A stretch of 64,000 nt of DNA, from assembly GCA_034927285.1 (NCBI GenBank), contig JAYFQF010000006.1, forward strand, positions 1 through 64,000, in the 5' to 3' direction. Shown piece after piece: positions 58,915 through 64,000 of the stretch (position 1 is the first letter of the stretch; each line of letters begins with the position of its first letter). The position numbers and the translations under genes were made by a program. The DNA is from JAYFQF01 sp034927285. Its GTDB lineage: Bacteria; Bacillota; Peptococcia; DRI-13; UBA5745. The notes under the pieces are model-generated. The model made no database searches. It saw only the letters and a list, made by a program, of their open reading frames with translations, and was not told the DNA's origin.

Positions 58915-58950
58915 CCTGGCGGCGTTTTGCGTCCGCCGCCAGGTTTTTTT
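58915..58950 (+). terminator. Plus-strand terminator without an obvious upstream gene
   Basis: CCTGGCGGCG (58915-58924) and CGCCGCCAGG (58934-58943) form a 10-bp stem followed by seven T. No plus-strand gene precedes it; the 58740-58914 stretch is AT-rich with repeated TGCACAA-like words. Confidence 0.8.
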
Positions 58951-59004
58951 CATAAACGCTCCGGAAAAATCCTTTTCCAGCACTTTCCCCTGAACAGATC
59001 CGAT

Positions 59005-60009
59005 CTAATGCAAAAAGCATTCCACATCCTCGGGCTTTATCCCGGGGTGTACCGCCAGGGTGATGGCTTTGGCGATAATCTGCGCGGTATGATCCACCTG
59101 TTCGTCCACTTCCTTGGGGGTTACCATCAGACTGCCGCCAAAAGGCTCCAGGATCTGATTGATCACCTGCTCTTTTTGCTCCTGGGAAACCATATAAGGA
59201 AAGGTCCCTTTTCCTGTCGGCTGCTTCAAGCCGTCGGCCAAAAGGCTCAGGGCCTTGTTGGCGATGATGCCGGCCTGAACCACCGTGGGCACGCCGATAG
59301 CCAGTACAGGAATACCCAGGGTGGTCTGGTTGATTTCTTTACGCATATTGCCGATGCCGCTGCCGGGATGGATCCCGGAATCGGCTAACTGAATCGTATT
59401 GTGCAGCCGGCCTAAATCGCCGGCGGCCAAAGCGTCCACGCAAAGCAGGACGTCGGGTTTCAGCTGGCGCACCAGTCCCTCCAGGACTTCGGCTGTCTCC
59501 AGGCCGGTAATACCGGTGACGCCGGGAGTAGAAATCGCCAGGCTGCGCAGTCCGTTCACCAGGTTGGGGTCATTAAAGCTGTAAAGATGGCGGGTGGCCA
59601 TCAGGCGGCTTGTCACCATAGGCCCCAAAGCGTCCGGCGTACTGCGGGGATTCCCCAGCCCCGCCACTAAGATGGAATAGTCCTCTTGCTGGGGCAGTAT
59701 TTTTTTCAGAGCCTCGCAAAGGGCCAGAACAATATCCTGATGGTCCCGACGGTCGGAATCCATCAGCTCCGGGGCTTCGATGGTGATATAAGTGCCCAGC
59801 GGCTTACCGATAATCCCGGCCCCCTGCTGATCCAGGACCTTGATAACCGACGTCATTCCCTGAGGGAAGGGGAACTTCTCCAAGGAAACCCCGGGAATTT
59901 CTCCTTCATGACTGCCCTGCAGAAACTCATGAGCTTCGATAGCCAGGTCCCAGGACGGCTTTCCCAAAGAAAAAGGCTCGGGATTTTGCTTGAAAATATA
60001 CTTTGGCAT
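59005..60009 (-). CDS. gpr: Germination protease GPR
   Basis: The 334-residue aspartic-type protease (family A25) degrades small acid-soluble spore proteins during germination. GLGNPRSTPDALGP near 118, LATRHLY (as MATRHLY) and PDVLLCVDALAAGDLGRLHNTIQL near 185 are the conserved catalytic region. It is made as a zymogen inside the forespore. A target spore protein gene lies 0.5 kb away. The ATG follows AGAAGGAG. I found no convincing sigma-F/G promoter upstream. Confidence 0.95.
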   Translation of the reverse strand: MPKYIFKQNPEPFSLGKPSWDLAIEAHEFLQGSHEGEIPGVSLEKFPFPQGMTSVIKVLDQQGAGIIGKPLGTYITIEAPELMDSDRRDHQDIVLALCEALKKILPQQEDYSILVAGLGNPRSTPDALGPMVTSRLMATRHLYSFNDPNLVNGLRSLAISTPGVTGITGLETAEVLEGLVRQLKPDVLLCVDALAAGDLGRLHNTIQLADSGIHPGSGIGNMRKEINQTTLGIPVLAIGVPTVVQAGIIANKALSLLADGLKQPTGKGTFPYMVSQEQKEQVINQILEPFGGSLMVTPKEVDEQVDHTAQIIAKAITLAVHPGIKPEDVECFLH

Positions 60010-60219
60010 TGGCGGCTCCTTCTTTCCTCGCTGCTGTTTTGGTTATCCTTCCACAAATCCGGACAGTTTATTACACTGCCGGTGGAGACCGCCGCCGATA
60101 CGAGTATTCTAACAATTGGCACGGATTTTTTCATTAGCGGAGAATAGCGATTAATAAATCGGCCAATAAAAATATAAAACTAAATTGGTCAATCAGTCTG
60201 CAGACCCGCAGGTTACGGG

Positions 60220-60247
60220 TTGACAAGGCCGAAGATTTTGGTATAAT
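60220..60247 (+). promoter_or_regulatory. Consensus sigma-A promoter of tRNA-Val
   Basis: TTGACA (60220-60225) and TATAAT (60242-60247) are perfect boxes 16 bp apart, 23 bp before the tRNA. Confidence 0.9.
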
Positions 60248-60270
60248 AGCTATTGTTCGATTTATGATAA

Positions 60271-60347
60271 GGGCGGTTAGCTCAGTTGGTTAGAGTACTA
60301 CGTTGACATCGTAGGGGTCGATGGTTCGAGTCCATTACCGCCCACCA
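60271..60347 (+). tRNA. tRNA-Val (GAC)
   Basis: The 77-nt sequence folds as a cloverleaf. GGGCGGT pairs with ACCGCCC, the anticodon stem is CTACG/CGTAG around TTGACAT (anticodon GAC), the T-arm is GGTTCGAGTCC and CCA is encoded. Confidence 0.96.
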
Positions 60348-60358
60348 TGAAATCCAAG

Positions 60359-60381
60359 CCACCGAAAGGTGGTTTTTTTTT
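60359..60381 (+). terminator. Terminator of tRNA-Val
   Basis: CCACC-GAAA-GGTGG (60359-60372) is followed by nine T, 11 bp after the tRNA. Confidence 0.92.
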
Positions 60382-60382
60382 G

Positions 60383-60456
60383 CAAAAAAAGGCTGCCACC
60401 CGGACCGTTATCAAAGGGGTTTTTTCTTCCCTGCCGGTTTCCGTAGTGGCAGCCTT
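60383..60456 (-). terminator. Probable terminator of the spore protein gene
   Basis: AAGGCTGCCAC (60389-60399) pairs with GTGGCAGCCTT (60446-60456) across a 46-base loop. On the minus strand a run of seven T follows the stem. Confidence 0.6.
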
Positions 60457-60520
60457 ATCGCTTTTTTTGCGGGCAGCCTCTGGAGGCTACCCCGGCTATA
60501 TAAACAGAAAATTACTTAAG

Positions 60521-60748
60521 TTACCGTTTGCTGCTGCTGCTGCCGTTGGCCAAGGCCTGCTCGGCGTAAGAAACCAGTTTCTTGGTCATATAGCCGCCGA
60601 CGTAACCATTTTCACGAGAAGTCAGATTGCCTTTGTCCGCGCTGCCGTAGTTGGGGATCCCCAGCTCATTGGCAGTTTCATATTTCAGCTGTTCCAGGGC
60701 CTGCCGGGAGCCTTGCACGACCAGCTTATTGCTGTTGCTTTTACTCAC
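60521..60748 (-). CDS. Alpha/beta-type small acid-soluble spore protein
   Basis: GTG 60748 follows AAGGAGGTGATCTT and gives 75 residues. LKYETANELGI is the GPR cleavage region and the DNA-binding half has NLTSRENGYVGGYMTKKLV, matching the SASP signature. It coats and protects spore DNA and is degraded by GPR, whose gene lies just downstream past tRNA-Val. A sigma-G-like promoter is present upstream. Confidence 0.95.
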   Translation of the reverse strand: MSKSNSNKLVVQGSRQALEQLKYETANELGIPNYGSADKGNLTSRENGYVGGYMTKKLVSYAEQALANGSSSSKR

Positions 60749-60777
60749 AAGATCACCTCCTTTTGTTAAGGTAGTGA

Positions 60778-60807
60778 TATTATGTGAGGAAGCTCCGGGA
60801 CTCATCC
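60778..60807 (-). promoter_or_regulatory. Sigma-G-like forespore promoter of the spore protein gene
   Basis: On the minus strand GGATG (60807-60803) and CATAATA (60784-60778) are 18 bp apart, close to the sigma-G consensus, 30 bp before the start codon. Confidence 0.65.
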
Positions 60808-60829
60808 TGCTTAAAATTTGCTAAAACTG

Positions 60830-62860
60830 CTAACCTTTGATCATATCGGCCATTTTTTTCAAAATTATTTGTTTTAATTCCGCCAGTCCCGGCCCCTTCA
60901 GCTCCGGATCTTCCCGCAAAAGATCCAGAGCCGCCTGCCGGGCTTGTTCTAAAAGCTCTTTGTCCTCCGGTAAGCGGGCCATGCGGAATTCCGGCAGCCC
61001 ATGCTGCCTGGTGCCGAAAAATTCTCCCGGCCCCCGCAGCAGCATGTCTTCTTCCGCCAGGCGGAAACCGTCGTTGGTTTCCGTCATCAGCTTCAGTCTG
61101 GACAACGCCAGCGGTTCCCGGCTGTTGGTCACCAGTATGCAGTAAGCCTGATCCCCGCCCCGGCCCACCCGGCCCCGCAGCTGATGGAGCTGGGCCAGAC
61201 CGAAACGCTCGCTGTTTTCCACTACCATTACCGTGGCTTTGGGGACGTTTACGCCCACTTCCACCACAGTGGTGGAAACCAGCAGCCGTAATCTGCCGGC
61301 GGTAAACTCCTCCATGACAGCTTCTTTTTCCGCCGCTGTCTGCCGTCCGTGCAAAAGCCCCACGGCATAAGGGCTCAGCCGTTTCCGCAGATATTCGTCT
61401 ATTTCAAGGGCATTTTGCAGATCAAGGACCTCGGACTCCTGGATCAAGGGACAGACGACAAAGGCCTGACGGCCTTTTTTCAGTTCTGCCAGGAGAAGCT
61501 GGTTTAGTTTTTCTCTGGCCTTTTCCAGGATACAGATGGTCTTTACCGGCTTCCTGCCCGGGGGCAGCTGGTCGATCAGGGAAATGTCCAGATCGCCGTA
61601 CAAAGTCAGAGCCAGGGTCCGTGGAATCGGCGTAGCCGACATGACCAACAGATCGGGATTTTCACCCTTTTCCTGTAAAAGAGCCCTTTGCCGCACGCCG
61701 AACCGGTGCTGCTCGTCGATGACGATCAGGCTCAGCCGCCGGAAAGCTATCTGTTCCTGAAAAAGGGCGTGTGTCCCCACCGCTACCTGGATTTCGCCGG
61801 CAGCCAGCTCTTCAATCTGCCGTTTTCTTTCTTTCGTCCCCTGCCCGCCTTTAAAAAAGGCCACTTTTATCCCTAAAGGTTCAAACCAGTCCCGCAGGTT
61901 ATCATAATGCTGCTGAGCCAGAATTTCCGTGGGCGCCATCAAGGCTCCCTGACAGCCGTTTTCCACCGCCAGCAAGAGGGCCCAGGCCGCCACAGCGGTC
62001 TTGCCGGAGCCTACGTCGCCCTGAACCAGACGGCTCATGGCCTCCGGCGATTCCATATCCTTTTTTACCTCGGCGATTACCCGGTTTTGGGCTTCGGTCA
62101 AAGCAAAAGGCAATTTTTTCAGCCAAAGGTCCGTCAGGGCTCCGGTCTGCCGGTGGCTGACGCCTCTTGGGCCCCCGCCTTTTTTTCTCATCAGCCCCAA
62201 AGAAAGCTGCAACAAAAAAAATTCGTCAAAAATCAAACGGCGGCGGGCGATTTCCAGATCCGGCCACTCTTTGGGCCGGTGAATTTTCTCCAAAGCGCCG
62301 TTAAGAGCCGTCAGATCATATTTTTTGCGAAAGGCTTCGGGATAATACTCTTTTTCCTGATACCCCGCATCCAATACCTGGGCCACGGTCTGCCGCAAAA
62401 ATTTTTGATTCAGCCCCGCGATCAGCGGATAAACCGCCAGAATTTTTCCCGGCTTCTCCTCTTCATCCCGGGTTAAAATTTCAAAATCCTGTACAATAAT
62501 TTCCAGTTTCCCAAAAGTACGCCTGGCCCGGCCGGAAAGCAGGAGCCGGGTCTCCGGCTGAAGCTTCGGTTTAATGAAGGGCTGGTTAAACCAGGTGGCT
62601 ACGCCAAAACCGGATTCGTCCCGGATCACCGCCTTCAGGATACTAAAGCGGGGCCGGGGCCGGCGTTCCTCCAGGGAAACCACCGAAGCGGCAAGGGTAA
62701 CGTTTTCCCCGTCGGGAACTTCGGCAATTTTTTTCAGGCAGGTACGGTCGTCATAGCGCCGGGGGAAATGGCGGATCAGCTCTTGGGGCGTACGGATTTC
62801 CATCTGCTCCAAAAGCTTTAGTTTTTTCGGGCCCACGCCCTTAAAAAAGCTCAGTTCCAT
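60830..62860 (-). CDS. recG: ATP-dependent DNA helicase RecG
   Basis: The 676-residue helicase reverses stalled forks and moves branched DNA. The N-terminal wedge domain starts SFFKGVGPKKLKLLEQM. The motor has Walker A GDVGSGKT, DEQH box IDEQHRFGVRQR, and motif VI QLRGRVGRG. The C-terminal TRG region includes MARLPEDKELL. Length is normal. It starts 82 bp upstream (in transcription terms) of the SASP promoter region and is probably an independent unit. Confidence 0.96.
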   Translation of the reverse strand: MELSFFKGVGPKKLKLLEQMEIRTPQELIRHFPRRYDDRTCLKKIAEVPDGENVTLAASVVSLEERRPRPRFSILKAVIRDESGFGVATWFNQPFIKPKLQPETRLLLSGRARRTFGKLEIIVQDFEILTRDEEEKPGKILAVYPLIAGLNQKFLRQTVAQVLDAGYQEKEYYPEAFRKKYDLTALNGALEKIHRPKEWPDLEIARRRLIFDEFFLLQLSLGLMRKKGGGPRGVSHRQTGALTDLWLKKLPFALTEAQNRVIAEVKKDMESPEAMSRLVQGDVGSGKTAVAAWALLLAVENGCQGALMAPTEILAQQHYDNLRDWFEPLGIKVAFFKGGQGTKERKRQIEELAAGEIQVAVGTHALFQEQIAFRRLSLIVIDEQHRFGVRQRALLQEKGENPDLLVMSATPIPRTLALTLYGDLDISLIDQLPPGRKPVKTICILEKAREKLNQLLLAELKKGRQAFVVCPLIQESEVLDLQNALEIDEYLRKRLSPYAVGLLHGRQTAAEKEAVMEEFTAGRLRLLVSTTVVEVGVNVPKATVMVVENSERFGLAQLHQLRGRVGRGGDQAYCILVTNSREPLALSRLKLMTETNDGFRLAEEDMLLRGPGEFFGTRQHGLPEFRMARLPEDKELLEQARQAALDLLREDPELKGPGLAELKQIILKKMADMIKG

Positions 62861-63001
62861 TTCTTTGCCTGCTTTCCGGTAAAAGCGTTTTCCGCCGCGC
62901 CGGCTGGGGAACCGGTCCCCGGGCCGGTTTTCAGCCTGCCGTTTCCGGCCTGAATATTTTTCGTCTTCGGCTTGCCGCTTTTCCCTTTCTTTTAGTCTAC
63001 A

Positions 63002-63043
63002 ATAGGCAGACAGTCCTGTAAAGCACCAGAACCGCCTGCCTAT
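63002..63043. repeat. Inverted repeat between the permease gene and recG
   Basis: ATAGGCAG (63002-63009) and CTGCCTAT (63036-63043) flank 26 bases in the 236-bp gap downstream of the permease gene. There is no T-run. It may be a weak terminator or a protein site; nothing else is seen in 62861-63096. Confidence 0.4.
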
Positions 63044-63096
63044 AGTGGAAAAAAGGTCTGTCGCCTCTGTAAGCCCCGGCCTGGGATTACCGGCTG

Positions 63097-64000
63097 CTAT
63101 TCGTACCGCAGGGCTTCGATGGGATCCAGCCGGGCGGCCTTTCTGGCGGGATACAGGCCGAAGAATATCCCCACCAGAGCGGAAAATCCTACGGCTAAAA
63201 GGATCACCGGCAGGCCGATCATCAGCGCGACCCCGGCAAAGCTCATGCCGATAGCCGCCACGCCGGCTCCCAATAGGACGCCGATCACCCCGCCGATAGC
63301 GGAAATAATCATGGATTCGATCAAAAATTGCAGCAGGATGTCGCTGGTCCGGGCGCCCAGGGATTTGCGGATGCCGATTTCCCGGGTCCGCTCGGTGACG
63401 GAGACCAGCATGATATTCATGATGCCTATGCCGCCCACCACCAGAGAAATAGCGGCGATGGCGCCGATGGCCAAAGACAGGGTCCCCAGCATCTGGTCCA
63501 CGATCGCCCCCTGCCCCTCGGCGGACTCAAAAGTATAAAAGCCCTCAGGCTGGTCCTTGATCCGGCTGAGGTATCCGGTGATCCTGGCGGCCATCTCCGA
63601 AACGCTTTCCTCAGGATCCACATAGATCTCCAGCTGGGAAACGCCGTCGCCGCTATTGGCCTGCAATAGGGTATAGGGGACAAAACAGCTGTACAGGCCG
63701 CTGGTCAGCGGGCTGAAGATGGTGGTCTCCATATCGTAAATCCCCACTACGGTCAGCTCCCGGGATTCCCCGTCCAGGGTCATGGTCAGGGTCTTCCCTA
63801 CGGCGTTTTCCGTGTTGAACAGGTCTTCTGCCGCCCGCTTTTCAATGACCACCCTGGGACGGCTGCTTTTTACATCGGCCTCGGTGATCATCCGGCCATA
63901 GAGGATATCCAGCTTTTTACTCTTATCATAGCCGCCGGCTACGCCGCTGATATTGAACTTTCCCTGGGTCCGGCCTACCTTCACGTCGCTCTGGCCGCCG
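63097..64000 (-). CDS. MacB/FtsX-type ABC permease (N-terminus beyond right edge)
   Basis: The frame is open to the window edge, leaving about 301 C-terminal residues. A MacB-like periplasmic core part is followed by three helices. GGIGIMNIMLVSVTERTREIGIRKSLGA is the hallmark of MacB-type permeases, and the end YPARKAARLDPIEALRYE is the usual coupling-helix tail. The ATPase partner should lie beyond the right edge. Substrate (antimicrobial peptide, lipoprotein or other) is unknown. Confidence 0.92.
   Translation of the reverse strand, partial: GGQSDVKVGRTQGKFNISGVAGGYDKSKKLDILYGRMITEADVKSSRPRVVIEKRAAEDLFNTENAVGKTLTMTLDGESRELTVVGIYDMETTIFSPLTSGLYSCFVPYTLLQANSGDGVSQLEIYVDPEESVSEMAARITGYLSRIKDQPEGFYTFESAEGQGAIVDQMLGTLSLAIGAIAAISLVVGGIGIMNIMLVSVTERTREIGIRKSLGARTSDILLQFLIESMIISAIGGVIGVLLGAGVAAIGMSFAGVALMIGLPVILLAVGFSALVGIFFGLYPARKAARLDPIEALRYE

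Overview
The window comes from a spore-forming, anaerobic, Gram-positive bacterium, most likely a member of class Clostridia (Bacillota). The evidence is a germination protease and an alpha/beta small acid-soluble spore protein, a complete Rnf ferredoxin:NAD+ oxidoreductase operon (C-D-G-E-A-B) with its flavin transferase, S-layer-homology (SLH) surface proteins, strong AGGAGG-type ribosome binding sites, frequent TTG/GTG starts and a GC-rich genome. Genus cannot be fixed from the sequence. Most genes lie on the minus strand.

Layout. 1-9.8 kb: a large membrane-anchored Ig/macroglobulin-like protein cut by the left edge and its overlapping ECF sigma factor, a PLP enzyme of unknown substrate, the ComM-like ATPase YifB, an F420-ligase-like protein and two DivIVA-like coiled-coil proteins. 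9.9-20.3 kb: a catabolic operon with alanine dehydrogenase, two Asp/Glu/hydantoin-racemase-like proteins, a DUF917 protein and a five-gene branched-chain-amino-acid-type ABC importer. It is preceded by a sigma-54 promoter and by a TyrR-like sigma-54 activator gene, so the whole 8.5 kb looks like one inducible uptake and breakdown unit. 20.4-27.3 kb: tyrS, a membrane protein controlled by a ykkC-type (probably guanidine-I) riboswitch, a patatin-like lipase, gltX, degV and three very small genes.

27.4-43.0 kb is a heme/iron acquisition locus: two SLH-anchored surface proteins with NEAT-like domains, a Shp-like heme-binding membrane protein, an IsdE-like lipoprotein with its permease and ATPase, a DUF454 protein and a CydDC-like ABC exporter pair. 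Next to it is a regulator that appears to fuse a DtxR-type DNA-binding half to a NEAT-like half and to lack the usual DtxR metal ligands. Four TTAG/CTAA palindromes flank the regulator and the surface-protein promoter. This is the strongest candidate in the window for an undescribed system: a repressor that may sense heme through the same kind of domain that the surface proteins use to capture it.

43.2-45.3 kb is AT-richer, with two tandem related secreted proteins of unknown function, an IS-transposase remnant and tRNA-Glu. 45.4-50.8 kb holds envelope and housekeeping genes (uppP, ybaK-like, dxr, MATE, rpe). 50.8-58.1 kb is the Rnf operon with ApbE, a NusG-II-domain protein and a Gx transporter. 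58.2-64 kb has a phosphoesterase, gpr, tRNA-Val, the spore protein gene with a sigma-G-like promoter, recG and a MacB/FtsX-type permease cut by the right edge.
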